The position numbers and the translations under genes are program-made. 46,233 bases of DNA from assembly GCA_035764935.1 (NCBI GenBank), contig DASTYK010000173.1, forward strand, positions 1 to 46,233, written 5' to 3'. The stretch is from Longimicrobiales bacterium (GTDB taxonomy: Bacteria; Gemmatimonadota; Gemmatimonadetes; Longimicrobiales; RSA9). The notes under the pieces are model-generated. The model ran no database searches and was not told the origin of the DNA. It saw only the letters and a list, made by a program, of their open reading frames with translations. Below are positions 8,239 to 17,998 of this stretch, one piece after another. Every line of letters begins with the position of its first letter. Position 1 is the first letter of the stretch.

Positions 8239-9198
8239 ATGAAGAGGATCCTTGTTACAGGGGCGGCGGGCCAGGTCGGCACGGAGCTGGTCGCGGCACT
8301 GCGCGAACGCTTCGGCGCGGACGAGGTGCTGGCCACGGACATCCGCCAGCCTGCGACCGAAGGGAACGGCCCGTTCCGGACGCTGGACGCGATGGATGCC
8401 GCCGCACTGTCGGCCGCGATCGACGCGCACCGGGCGGACACGGTCTACCACCTCGCCGCGATCCTTTCGGCCAACGCCGAGCGCAACCCGCAGCTCGCGT
8501 GGGATGTCAACATGCAGACGCTGGTGCATGTTCTCGAGGCCGCGCGCGAGCGAGGGCTGGCGGTGTTCGTGCCGAGCTCCATCGCCGCGTTCGGCCCCGA
8601 TACACCGGCCGACCCGACGCCACAGGACACGATCCAGCGACCGACATCGATGTACGGAGTGACCAAGGTCGCGGGAGAGCTGCTCTGCGACTATTACGCG
8701 CAGCGCTACGACATCGACGTGCGCGGCCTGCGCTACCCGGGGCTGATCTCCTACACCGCGCCACCCGGCGGCGGCACGACGGATTACGCCGTGGAGATCT
8801 TCCACCAGGCGCTGCTCCACGGCCGCTACACGTGTTTTCTCGGTCCGGACACGCAGCTCGACATGATGTACATGCCGGACGCTGTGCGGGCGTCGATCGA
8901 CGTGATGCTCGCCGACCGCTCGTCGCTGCGACACCGCAATGCGTTCAATGTCTCGGCGATGCAGGTCACGCCGGCGGTACTCGCGGACGCGATACGCGAG
9001 CACATCCCGGGGTTCCAGGTCGATTACGACGTCGATCCGGTGCGCCAGGCGATCGCGGACTCCTGGCCGCGCCGACTCGATGATTCCGCCGCGCGCGAGG
9101 AGTGGGGCTGGCAGCACCAGTACGACCTGCCGCGCATGGTCACAGACATGATCACCCGGCTGCGCGAGCGACTCGGCTCCAGCGCAGCAGCGGGCTGA
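8239..9198 (+). CDS. tdh: SDR-family L-threonine 3-dehydrogenase (NAD-dependent epimerase/dehydratase fold)
   Basis: The 319-residue protein has a Rossmann fold of the extended short-chain dehydrogenase family: the GxxGxxG loop is GAAGQVG (residues 8-14), and the catalytic Ser sits in VPSSIAAFGP near 113, with Tyr139 and Lys143 (YGVTK). Sequences of this shape (LRYPGLISYTAPPGGGTTDYAVEI) are typical of the SDR-type threonine dehydrogenase found in Bacteroidota and relatives, unrelated to the zinc enzyme of E. coli. It would oxidise L-threonine to 2-amino-3-ketobutyrate. The next gene, 33 nt on, is the ligase that uses this unstable product, which supports the call over a UDP-glucose epimerase. 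ATG 8239 was chosen because the glycine loop begins seven residues later. Confidence 0.88.
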   Translation: MKRILVTGAAGQVGTELVAALRERFGADEVLATDIRQPATEGNGPFRTLDAMDAAALSAAIDAHRADTVYHLAAILSANAERNPQLAWDVNMQTLVHVLEAARERGLAVFVPSSIAAFGPDTPADPTPQDTIQRPTSMYGVTKVAGELLCDYYAQRYDIDVRGLRYPGLISYTAPPGGGTTDYAVEIFHQALLHGRYTCFLGPDTQLDMMYMPDAVRASIDVMLADRSSLRHRNAFNVSAMQVTPAVLADAIREHIPGFQVDYDVDPVRQAIADSWPRRLDDSAAREEWGWQHQYDLPRMVTDMITRLRERLGSSAAAG

Positions 9199-9231
9199 AC
9201 GAATCGACGGTTGACCTTCACGGAGCACAGC

Positions 9232-10455
9232 ATGCCTCTCGATCGCCTGGATGACGTACTCGCAGCACATGTCGCGAAGCTGGACGAGGCCGGCACCGCC
9301 AAGGGCGCCGAGACCGTGGTGGTCGAAGTGCTCCCATCATCCGGTGAGCGCGGACCGCGCTTCCGGCTCGAGGGAGAGGGCCAGCGCGAGTTCATCCGGA
9401 TGAACTCCAACTCCTACCTCGGACTGTCGCTGGTCCCCGAGATCATGAGCGCCGAAGAGGAAGCAACCGCACGCTGGGGCGCGGGCCCGGGCGCGGTGCG
9501 CTTCATCAGCGGCACCTACGAGCCGCATGTCGCGCTCGAGCGGCGGCTCGCCGCGTTCCACGGCCGCGAGGCCGCGATGATCTTCAGCTCCGCCTACGCC
9601 ACGGTGCTCAGCACGATCGTGCCGCTCACCACCGACCAGACGGTTCTCATCAGCGACGAGCTGAACCACAACTGCATCATCAACGCGATGCGCCTGGCCA
9701 GGCCGGCGGACAAGTTCGTGTACCGCCACAACGACGTGGCCGACCTGGAGCGCGCGCTCGAGGAGGCCAGCGGCAAGGGGCAGCGTGCGATCGTCGTCAC
9801 GGACGGCATCTTCTCGATGCGCGGTGATCACGCGCCGCTCGCGGAAATCGCCGAACTGTGCAGCCGCTACGACGACCGCTTCGCGGAGAACGTCGTGCTG
9901 GTCGTCGACGACTCCCATGGCGTGGGCGCCTTTGGCCGCACCGGCCGCGGCACGGAGGAGTACACGGGCGCCCACTGTGACGTCCTGGTCGGCACACTCG
10001 GCAAGGCGTTCGGCGTGAACGGCGGCTACGTCACGGCCGACGCTGCGGTCATCCGTTTCCTGCGCGAGACCAGCCCCATGTACATCTATTCGAATCCGAT
10101 CACCGTCGGCGAAGCCGCCGCCGCGCTGCGCGCCGTCGAGCTGCTCGACAGCGACGCCGGGCGCGCGCGACTGGATCGCCTCCGCTCGCTCACCCGCCGC
10201 TTCGAGCAGGGGCTCCTGGACGCCGGCTTCGAGACGATTCCGGGCGAGCACCCGGTCGTTCCCCTGATGGTCCGCGACACCGCGCGCACCCGCGCGCTCA
10301 TCGCCCACCTCCGCGCCAACGGCGTCCTCGCCACGGGACTCGCCTACCCCGTCGTGCCGCGCGGCGACGAGGAGATCCGGTTCCAGGTGAACGCGGATCA
10401 TACGGAAGGGGACATCGATGAGGTGCTGGCGGTTTTGCGGGCGTTTACGGCATGA
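9232..10455 (+). CDS. kbl: 2-amino-3-ketobutyrate CoA ligase (glycine C-acetyltransferase)
   Basis: This PLP enzyme of the alpha-oxoamine synthase family splits 2-amino-3-ketobutyrate with CoA into glycine and acetyl-CoA. The PLP lysine is K258 in GTLGKAFGVNGG. The cofactor-ring residues are in DDSHGVGAFGRTG (about 226-238), and DELNHNCIINAMRL is typical of the family. Length is 407 aa, against about 400 for E. coli Kbl. ATG 9232 has GGAG 6 nt upstream and was preferred to an earlier ATG at 9211. Placement after the threonine dehydrogenase makes a two-step threonine degradation pathway and argues against BioF or serine palmitoyltransferase. The gene ends 4 nt before a long inverted-repeat element. 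Confidence 0.92.
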   Translation: MPLDRLDDVLAAHVAKLDEAGTAKGAETVVVEVLPSSGERGPRFRLEGEGQREFIRMNSNSYLGLSLVPEIMSAEEEATARWGAGPGAVRFISGTYEPHVALERRLAAFHGREAAMIFSSAYATVLSTIVPLTTDQTVLISDELNHNCIINAMRLARPADKFVYRHNDVADLERALEEASGKGQRAIVVTDGIFSMRGDHAPLAEIAELCSRYDDRFAENVVLVVDDSHGVGAFGRTGRGTEEYTGAHCDVLVGTLGKAFGVNGGYVTADAAVIRFLRETSPMYIYSNPITVGEAAAALRAVELLDSDAGRARLDRLRSLTRRFEQGLLDAGFETIPGEHPVVPLMVRDTARTRALIAHLRANGVLATGLAYPVVPRGDEEIRFQVNADHTEGDIDEVLAVLRAFTA

Positions 10456-10459
10456 ACGG

Positions 10460-10649
10460 CGGGTTATGGGCGGTGGGGGTCGGGAGACGCGCTTCGCTGC
10501 GCTCGCGCTTGGGTGGTGGACACTTCGGGACGTCTTGACACCGGGCGCTCGGCGGTGGGTGCCGGGCGGCCCACCCAGGGTCCGCCGCCCGGTGTCGTGA
10601 CGTCCCGAAGTGTCCACCACCCACGCCTGCCCCCGACGCCCATAACCCG
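10460..10649. repeat. long inverted-repeat element without a gene (family shared with 21745-22312)
   Basis: Two arms face each other. The outer 13 bp (10460-10472 and 10637-10649) pair perfectly. The inner arms (10511-10547 and 10586-10622) are 37 bp long and pair perfectly except for 2 central mismatches. They contain the core GGGTGGTGGACACTTCGGGA. The 38-nt interior (10548-10585) has its own smaller GC hairpin. The left arm holds about 24 extra bases between outer and inner blocks. The same outer and core motifs recur as inverted arms around the four-helix-bundle gene at 21.8-22.2 kb. The element starts 4 nt after the kbl stop and ends 20 nt before the truA promoter. It may act as a terminator. 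No target-site duplication was found. Confidence 0.8.
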
Positions 10650-10669
10650 AATTTCTTTACCACACCGAG

Positions 10670-10697
10670 TTGACAGCCCCTCGCGCGCGCGTAGAAT
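10670..10697 (+). promoter_or_regulatory. strong sigma-70-like promoter of the truA-fsa-htrA-pur operon
   Basis: TTGACA (10670-10675) matches the -35 consensus exactly. After 16 nt comes TAGAAT (10692-10697), five of six matches to the -10 consensus. The expected transcription start is about 7 nt on, at 10704, which is the GTG start codon of truA, so the transcript would be leaderless. Confidence 0.7.
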
Positions 10698-10703
10698 TCC
10701 GCC

Positions 10704-11502
10704 GTGACTCCAACGACAGCGGAGCAGGACGACCGGCGGCGGGTGAAGCTGACGCTCCACTACGACGGGGCGGGCTTTTTCGGATGGCAGACGCAGCCGG
10801 ACACGCGCACCGTGCAGGGAGAGCTGGAAGCGGCGCTGGAGCGGCTGACGCAGACGCGCGGCAGCGTGATCGCGGCGGGCCGGACGGACCGCGGGGTGCA
10901 CGCGACCGGCCAGGTGGTCGGGGTGGCGGTGCCGCGGCGGTGGGAGCCGGCGGAGCTGCGGCGTGCGTTGAACGCGGTGCTGCCGCCGGACGTGTGGGTT
11001 GCCAGGGCGGAAGCGGTTCCGTGGAGCTTTCACGCGCGCTACGATGCGATCGGCCGCGCGTACGTGTACCGGGTCGGCGTGGACGGGGTGGCGCGCTCGC
11101 CCTTTCTCCGGCGCTGGTGCTGGCCGCTCGGCCGGGCACTGGCGCCGGCTGCATTGGAGGCGGCGGCGTCGCGCTTCCCTGGCGAGCACTCGTTCCGTGC
11201 CTTCGCAAAGTCGGGCCAGCCGGAACGTGGCGAGATGTGCACGGTACACCGTGCCGGGTGGCGGCCGTGGCGCTCGCTCGGATGGGAGCTGCACGTAACG
11301 GCGAACCGGTTCCTGCACCACATGGTGCGCTACATGGTGGGCACCATGGTGGACGTGGGACTGGGGCGACGTCCGGTCGAGGACATCGACCGGCTGCTGG
11401 CCAACGAGCCGGGGGCGGAGACCAGTGTTCCCGCACCGCCGGAAGGGCTGTATCTGAGCCGCGTCATCTACGAACGCGACGAACTGGAGAGCGAGACGGC
11501 AG

Positions 11503-11519
<17 letters not shown>
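10704..11519 (+). CDS. truA: tRNA pseudouridine(38-40) synthase
   Basis: TruA converts uridines 38-40 of the tRNA anticodon arm to pseudouridine. The catalytic aspartate is D62 in the signature [13 protein letters not shown], and the N-terminal strand [14 protein letters not shown] and the motif [13 protein letters not shown] are canonical. Length is 271 aa. The start is GTG at 10704, which has no ribosome-binding sequence and coincides with the predicted transcription start. An in-frame GTG at 10743 is an alternative that would skip 13 non-conserved residues. It is the first gene of the operon and overlaps fsa by 17 nt. Confidence 0.95.
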
Positions 11520-12183
<664 letters not shown>

Positions 12184-12184
12184 G

Positions 12185-13645
12185 GTGCGCAGGCTCGCCT
12201 GGATCGCGCTGCTGCTGTTCGCGGCACCGCCGGCGGTGCTCGCGTTCTACGCGCGCACGGATGCAGAACGTCCGGCGGCGATTGCGGAAGCGCTGCGCGA
12301 GGCCGCGCCTGCGGCCAACGCGCAGGCGGTCGCGGACGCGCAGCAGACGGTCGCCGAGGAGCGTCGCAACGCCATCGTGCGCGCGGCGCAGCGGGCGGCG
12401 CCGTCGGTGGTGAGCGTGAACACGGTGCGCCGCCAGCGCGTGCGTCCACGCTCCATCTGGGAGCAGTTCTTCATTGGCCCCGGCGTTTCGCGCGAGGTAC
12501 CCGGGCTCGGCTCGGGCTTCATCATCGATGCGAGCGGGCTGATTCTCACCAACGAGCATGTCGTACGCGGCGCGGACGAGGTGGTGGTCACGCTGAGCGA
12601 CGGCACGGACCTTCCCGCAGAGATCGTCGGTGCGGACGAGGCGACGGACCTGGCGCTGCTGCGGGTTACGGCGCCGGCAGGACGTCGCCTGCCGGTGGCG
12701 CCGCTCGGGACGTCCAGTGATCTGGTGATCGGCGAATGGGCGGTCGCGATCGGCAACCCGTTCGGCTTCCTGCTTTCGAACGTGGAGCCGACCGTGACGG
12801 CCGGCGTGATCAGCGGCGTCGGCCGCAACATCATTCCGGACGCGACGGGCCAGGAGCGCGGCTTCTACCTCGACATGATCCAGACGGACGCGTCGATCAA
12901 CCCGGGCAACTCCGGCGGCCCGCTGCTGAACGCGCTGGGCGACGTGATCGGCGTGAACAGCTCGATCATCTCGGGCAGCGGCGGCAGCGTGGGCCTCGGC
13001 TTCGCGATCCCGATCGACCGCGCACGCCGCGTGGCGGCGGACCTGCTCGAGCATGGTGAAGTGCGGCGTGCCTGGGTGGGTGTGACGCTGGAGACGGGTG
13101 ACACCGACCGCTTCGGCCGCTCGCGCGACGTCCGCATCGCCAGCGTCGCGCCGGGCTCCCCGGCGGAGCGCGCGGGGCTGCGGCCCGGCGACACGATCAT
13201 CCGTGCGAACGGCCGCCGTGTCGCGACGCCGCTCGACTGGGAGGCGCGCCTGCTCGACTCCAGCGTGGCCCAGCCGCTGCAGCTCGTGACGCGGCGTGGC
13301 GGCAGCGAGCGGCAGATCACGGTGACGCCCACGGCACTGCCCTCGCTCACCGCGGAGCGGGTGCGGGCGCTGAGCGATCTCCAGCTCGTGACGGTGACGC
13401 CCGCGATCCGGGCGGAGCGCAACCTCGCGAGCGAGCAGGGCGCGCTGATCGTGGAACTGTCCGACGTCGCCCGTTCCGTGGGTCTCGCACAGGGCGACGT
13501 CATCGTGCAGATCAACCGCGTGCCGGTCGGCAGCGCCGAGGACGCGGCGGCGCTCCTCCGTCGCCTTGCCGGCGGAGCGGCACGTGTCATCATCGAGCGG
13601 CGCGGGCAGTACGGCTCCGTCTCGTTCACCATCGGCCAGGAGTGA
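12185..13645 (+). CDS. HtrA/DegQ-type periplasmic serine protease with two PDZ domains
   Basis: The protein (486 aa) begins with a signal or anchor segment ([18 protein letters not shown]). The trypsin-like domain has the full triad: His125 in LTNEHVVRG, Asp155 in EATDLALLR and Ser243 in [12 protein letters not shown] first PDZ domain starts at about residue 292 ([12 protein letters not shown]) and a second, more divergent one lies in the last 90 residues ([31 protein letters not shown]). HtrA proteins degrade or refold misfolded envelope proteins. GTG 12185, 1 nt after the fsa stop, was chosen because an AGGGG precedes it and it gives a compact signal sequence; ATG 12155 inside fsa is possible. 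Its TGA overlaps a possible GTG of purB. Confidence 0.92.
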   Translation: MRRLAWIALLLFAAPPAVLAFYARTDAERPAAIAEALREAAPAANAQAVADAQQTVAEERRNAIVRAAQRAAPSVVSVNTVRRQRVRPRSIWEQFFIGPGVSREVPGLGSGFIIDASGLILTNEHVVRGADEVVVTLSDGTDLPAEIVGADEATDLALLRVTAPAGRRLPVAPLGTSSDLVIGEWAVAIGNPFGFLLSNVEPTVTAGVISGVGRNIIPDATGQERGFYLDMIQTDASINPGNSGGPLLNALGDVIGVNSSIISGSGGSVGLGFAIPIDRARRVAADLLEHGEVRRAWVGVTLETGDTDRFGRSRDVRIASVAPGSPAERAGLRPGDTIIRANGRRVATPLDWEARLLDSSVAQPLQLVTRRGGSERQITVTPTALPSLTAERVRALSDLQLVTVTPAIRAERNLASEQGALIVELSDVARSVGLAQGDVIVQINRVPVGSAEDAAALLRRLAGGAARVIIERRGQYGSVSFTIGQE

Positions 13646-13647
13646 CG

Positions 13648-15120
13648 TTGAGCGCAGATCCCGACGCCGGCTACGCGGCCCCCGAGCCGCCCGCCGGCGC
13701 CACGTACCGCAATCCTCTTGTGGAGCGGTACGCGTCGCAGGAAATGACGCGGATCTTTTCGGACGAGTACAAGTTCGGCATGTGGCGCCGGCTGTGGCTG
13801 GCGCTCGCGGAATCCGAGAAGGAGCTGGGGCTCGAGATCAGCGACGAGGCACTCGCCGCGATGCGCGCGAACCTCGACACGCTGGATCTGGCGCGCGCCG
13901 CCGAGCTGGAGAAGAAGCTGCGACACGACGTGATGGCGCACGTCCACCACTTCGGTGAGGTCGCTCCGGCGGCGAAGCCGTACATCCACCTGGGCGCGAC
14001 CAGCGCCTTCGTCACCGACAACACGGAACTGCTGCAGCACCGCGAGGCGCTGCTGCTGGTGCGGCAGCGGCTGATCGCCGCGATCGGCGCGCTGGCCGGC
14101 TTTGCGCGCGAGTACCGCGACCTGCCGACACTCGGCTACACGCACTTCCAGCCGGCGCAGCCCACGACGGTGGGCAAGCGCGCCTGCCTCTGGCTGCAGG
14201 ACTTCGTGCTCGATGTCGAGGAGATCGAGCACCGGCTGGACACGCTGCGCTTCCGCGGCGTGCGCGGCACGACCGGCACCGAGGCGAGCTTCCTGGAGCT
14301 GTTCGACGGCGACGGCGCGAAGATCGACGAGCTCAACCGTCGCATTGCGGCGAAGCTCGGCTTCGACCGGCTGTACGGCGTCACCGGCCAGACATACACG
14401 CGCAAGAGCGATTACGCCTTCCTTTCGACGCTCGCAGGGCTCGCCACCTCCGCGTCCAAGTACGCGCACGACCTGCGGCTGCTGCAGCACCTCAAGGAGA
14501 TCGAGGAGCCGTACGAGAAGCACCAGATCGGGTCCAGCGCGATGGCGTACAAGCGCAACCCGATGCGCACCGAGCGGATCACCGCGCTGGCGCGCCACGT
14601 GATCGCGCTCACGATCGATCCGGCGTTCACGGCGGCGACGCAGTGGCTCGAGCGCACGCTCGACGACTCGGCGAACCGCCGCATCGCGATCCCGGAATCG
14701 TATATCGCCACGGACGCGATCCTGCTGCTGGTGCACAACGTGTCCGCAGGGCTGGTCGTGCGGCCGGGCGTGATCCGGAAGCACCTGATGGAGGAGCTGC
14801 CGTTCATGGCGACGGAGCCGATCCTGATGCGTGCCGTCAAGGCCGGCGGCGACCGGCAGGAGCTGCACGAGCGGATCCGGCAGCACAGCGTCGCGGCGGC
14901 GAACCGGGTCAAGGACGACGGCGCCCCGAACGATCTGATCGAGCGGATCGCGTCGGACTCCGCGTTCGGCCTGAGCCGTGCAGCAATCGAGGAGACGCTC
15001 GACCCGGCGCGTCACACGGGCCGCGCCGCGGAACAGGTGGACCATTTCCTGGAGACGCACGTCGCGCCGGTGCTCGCGCGCTACGCGGCGGATGCGTCCG
15101 TACCGGAGCTGCGTGCATGA
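13648..15120 (+). CDS. purB: adenylosuccinate lyase
   Basis: PurB removes fumarate from SAICAR and from adenylosuccinate, so it acts twice in purine synthesis. The fumarase-superfamily signature [16 protein letters not shown] is intact, with [18 protein letters not shown] and [17 protein letters not shown] providing other active-site segments. Length is about 490 aa, in the range of the longer, eukaryote-like PurB group. TTG 13648 was chosen because AGGAG ends 5 nt upstream; a GTG at 13642 that overlaps the htrA stop (GTGA) would add two residues. The stop overlaps the purC start by 4 nt. Confidence 0.95.
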   Translation: MSADPDAGYAAPEPPAGATYRNPLVERYASQEMTRIFSDEYKFGMWRRLWLALAESEKELGLEISDEALAAMRANLDTLDLARAAELEKKLRHDVMAHVHHFGEVAPAAKPYIHLGATSAFVTDNTELLQHREALLLVRQRLIAAIGALAGFAREYRDLPTLGYTHFQPAQPTTVGKRACLWLQDFVLDVEEIEHRLDTLRFRGVRGTTGTEASFLELFDGDGAKIDELNRRIAAKLGFDRLYGVTGQTYTRKSDYAFLSTLAGLATSASKYAHDLRLLQHLKEIEEPYEKHQIGSSAMAYKRNPMRTERITALARHVIALTIDPAFTAATQWLERTLDDSANRRIAIPESYIATDAILLLVHNVSAGLVVRPGVIRKHLMEELPFMATEPILMRAVKAGGDRQELHERIRQHSVAAANRVKDDGAPNDLIERIASDSAFGLSRAAIEETLDPARHTGRAAEQVDHFLETHVAPVLARYAADASVPELRA

Positions 15121-16082
15121 GTAACGGAACCGCGGTGGATCGAACCGAGCTTCCCTTCCCTCTCCTGGCGCGGGGCAAGGTCCGCGACGTCTATGACGTC
15201 GGGGACGACCGCCTGCTGCTGGTCGCGACCGACCGGATCAGCGCGTTCGACGTCGTGATGGAGGAGCCGATCCCGCACAAGGGCGCGGTGCTCACGCAGA
15301 TCACGGCGTGGTGGCTCGCCCGCCTGGGCGACCTCACGCCCAACCACCTGATCACCGCCGACCCGGACGAGATCCAGAAGGCGCTGCCCAAGCTGAAGGC
15401 GACGCGCCAGGTCTGGGAGCGCAGAAGCATGCTCGTGCACAAGGCGAAGGTGGTGCCGATCGAGTGCGTGGTTCGCGGCTACATCTCCGGCTCGGCGTGG
15501 AAGGAGTACCGGTCACACGGAACGCTGGCCGGCGAGCGGCTGCCGGAGGGACTGACGGAGAGCGCGCGGCTGGATCCGCCGATCTTCTCGCCCGCCACCA
15601 AGGCCGCGGTGGGTGAGCACGACGAGAACATCACGTTCGACGACATGAAGCGTCGCATCGGCGACGAGCTGGCGAACGAGCTGCGCGAGCGCAGCCTGGC
15701 GATCTACGAGCGAGGCCGCGAGGTCGCCGAGCTGGCGGGCATCATCGTCCCCGACACCAAGTTCGAGTTCGGCACATTGCCGGACGGGACGCTCGTCATC
15801 ATCGACGAGGTGCTGACGCCGGACAGCTCGCGCTTCTGGCCGCGCGAGAGCTACCAGCCCGGGCGCGGCCAGCCGTCGCTCGACAAGCAGCCGGTCCGCG
15901 ACTACCTCGACGAGCTGGTCGAGGAGGGCGGCTGGGACAAGAAGGCGCCGCCGCCCGCGCTGCCCGGCCACGTGATCGATGCGACGTCGGAGCGCTACCG
16001 CGCGCTCTTCCGCCGGCTGACCGGCTTCACGCTGGACGAGTTCCCCATGCACGATCCCGGCGCGGAGCCGGTACCGGAGTAA
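15117..16082 (+). CDS. purC: phosphoribosylaminoimidazole-succinocarboxamide synthase (SAICAR synthase)
   Basis: PurC ligates aspartate to CAIR using ATP. The start is well defined by an ATGA overlap with purB. Landmarks are [25 protein letters not shown] at the N-terminus (ATP-binding region), [16 protein letters not shown], and VPDTKFEFG followed by [15 protein letters not shown]. The 321-residue length is longer than the roughly 240 of E. coli PurC and matches the longer form found in many other bacteria and in yeast. Its substrate-pathway neighbour purB lies directly upstream and pssA begins 5 nt downstream. Confidence 0.96.
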   Translation: MSNGTAVDRTELPFPLLARGKVRDVYDVGDDRLLLVATDRISAFDVVMEEPIPHKGAVLTQITAWWLARLGDLTPNHLITADPDEIQKALPKLKATRQVWERRSMLVHKAKVVPIECVVRGYISGSAWKEYRSHGTLAGERLPEGLTESARLDPPIFSPATKAAVGEHDENITFDDMKRRIGDELANELRERSLAIYERGREVAELAGIIVPDTKFEFGTLPDGTLVIIDEVLTPDSSRFWPRESYQPGRGQPSLDKQPVRDYLDELVEEGGWDKKAPPPALPGHVIDATSERYRALFRRLTGFTLDEFPMHDPGAEPVPE

Positions 16083-16087
16083 GCGAC

Positions 16088-16960
16088 ATGCGCCGGCCAC
16101 GGCTGCAGCAGGGCGTCATCATCGTACCGAGCGCCCTCACACTGGGGAACCTGTTCTTCGGTGTGTGGGCGATCGTGTCCGCGGCATCCGGCGATTTCAT
16201 GCGGGCCGGGTGGCTGATCGTCTTCGCCGGAATCTTCGACACCCTGGACGGCCGGATCGCGCGCGCGACGCAGACCGGCAGCCGCTTCGGCGAGGAACTG
16301 GACTCGCTGGTCGATGCGATCAGCTTCGGCGTCGCGCCGGCGCTGATCATGTACCACCTGTTCCTTGCGCAGACGGACAGCTGGGGCTGGGTCGCGGTGT
16401 TCTTCTACGTCACTGCCGCAGTGATCCGTCTCGCCCGCTTCAACGTGGAGCAGGCCGGCCACGCCAAGGTCGCCTTCCACGGGCTGCCCTCGCCCTCGGC
16501 GGGCATGACGCTGGCCACGTTCTACCCGTTCAGCCAGACAGACTTTTTCCAGACGTACCTGTCGCACTGGCGCTGGCCCGAGCTGATGATCGGGCTGATG
16601 CTCGTCATCGCGTTCCTGATGATGAGCCACGTGCTGTACCCGGTGGTTCCCAAGATCGGGATCCGCACACGCAAGCACATCGTGAACGGGCTCTTCCTCG
16701 GGACCATGATCGTGCTTGCGATCACGATACCCCGCCTCTTCTTCTTCCCCGCGCTGATCGGATACCTGGCCTACGGGGTACTGAAGTCGACGCTGCTCGG
16801 GTTCCTCGAGCGTCTGCCGGAGCGTGACCCGATGGACGACGAGGAGGAAGAGGCCGACGAGGCGGGCGCGGAGCTCCGCGACATCGATTACGCCGAGCTG
16901 TCTCACGTTGAACCATTGCAGCCGCGCCGCTTCCGGCGGCCCGGCCGGGGGGGACATTGA
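16088..16960 (+). CDS. pssA: CDP-diacylglycerol-serine O-phosphatidyltransferase
   Basis: This integral membrane enzyme makes phosphatidylserine, the precursor of phosphatidylethanolamine. The CDP-alcohol phosphatidyltransferase motif DG-x2-AR-x8-G-x3-D-x3-D is complete at about residues 54-76 ([20 protein letters not shown] and onward). Several hydrophobic segments follow, including [26 protein letters not shown] and [19 protein letters not shown] synthases share the motif, but the N-terminal [16 protein letters not shown] and the [11 protein letters not shown] segment are typical of PssA. The C-terminus is an acidic tail ([11 protein letters not shown]). It sits in the middle of the purine operon; a lipid gene here is a matter of co-expression rather than pathway. 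Confidence 0.93.
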   Translation: MRRPRLQQGVIIVPSALTLGNLFFGVWAIVSAASGDFMRAGWLIVFAGIFDTLDGRIARATQTGSRFGEELDSLVDAISFGVAPALIMYHLFLAQTDSWGWVAVFFYVTAAVIRLARFNVEQAGHAKVAFHGLPSPSAGMTLATFYPFSQTDFFQTYLSHWRWPELMIGLMLVIAFLMMSHVLYPVVPKIGIRTRKHIVNGLFLGTMIVLAITIPRLFFFPALIGYLAYGVLKSTLLGFLERLPERDPMDDEEEEADEAGAELRDIDYAELSHVEPLQPRRFRRPGRGGH

Positions 16961-17213
16961 ACGCATATCAGGTCGAGGTCCGTATCACGCCGCGCGCCGG
17001 CCTGCTGGATCCGGAAGGCAACGCAGTGCAGCACGCACTGACCTCGCTCGAATTCGACGGCGTGGAGGACGTGCGCGTGGGTCGGCTGATCCGGCTGCGC
17101 GTCCAGGCGGATTCCGAAACGGCTGCACGCGACGCCGCCGACGCGATGTGCCGGCGCCTGCTCGCCAACCCGGTGACCGAGGATTACGAGATCGCGCTCG
17201 CGGGAGGCCGGTG

Positions 17214-17214
<1 letters not shown>
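16957..17214 (+). CDS. purS: phosphoribosylformylglycinamidine synthase subunit PurS
   Basis: PurS is the small structural subunit that lets PurQ and PurL form the FGAM synthase complex, channelling ammonia. The 85-residue product begins [20 protein letters not shown], the usual PurS pattern, and contains [11 protein letters not shown] and the C-terminal [15 protein letters not shown]. The start is TTG at 16957, which overlaps the pssA stop (TTGA); a run of G lies upstream. The stop overlaps the purQ ATG (TGATG). Confidence 0.95.
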
Positions 17215-17917
<703 letters not shown>

Positions 17918-17918
<1 letters not shown>

Positions 17919-17998
17919 TGGTTTCGCAGATACGCGCAGAAGTTCACGCGCGGACGTCGCATGACCTGAAGTGTGTGCAGGAGGGCTGTCTTGGCTGA
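17918..17998 (+). other. possible 26-residue micro-ORF between purQ and purL
   Basis: An ATG at 17918 overlaps the purQ stop (TGATG) and has AGGAG 7 nt upstream, inside purQ. The frame runs 26 codons ([18 protein letters not shown] and onward) and ends at 17998, 8 nt past the purL TTG start. The arrangement suits ribosome hand-over from purQ to purL. Codon use is not gene-like (17 of 26 codons end in G or C, low for this genome), so any function would be in coupling rather than as a protein. Confidence 0.3.

Noticed and set aside
8239-9198. UDP-glucose 4-epimerase
   Set aside because: The fold is shared, but the adjacent kbl and the GLISYTAPPGGGTTDY segment favour SDR-type threonine dehydrogenase.
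12865-15060. 731-codon minus-strand frame over htrA and purB
   Set aside because: It crosses two conserved plus-strand genes and has the Arg-rich composition of antisense frames.
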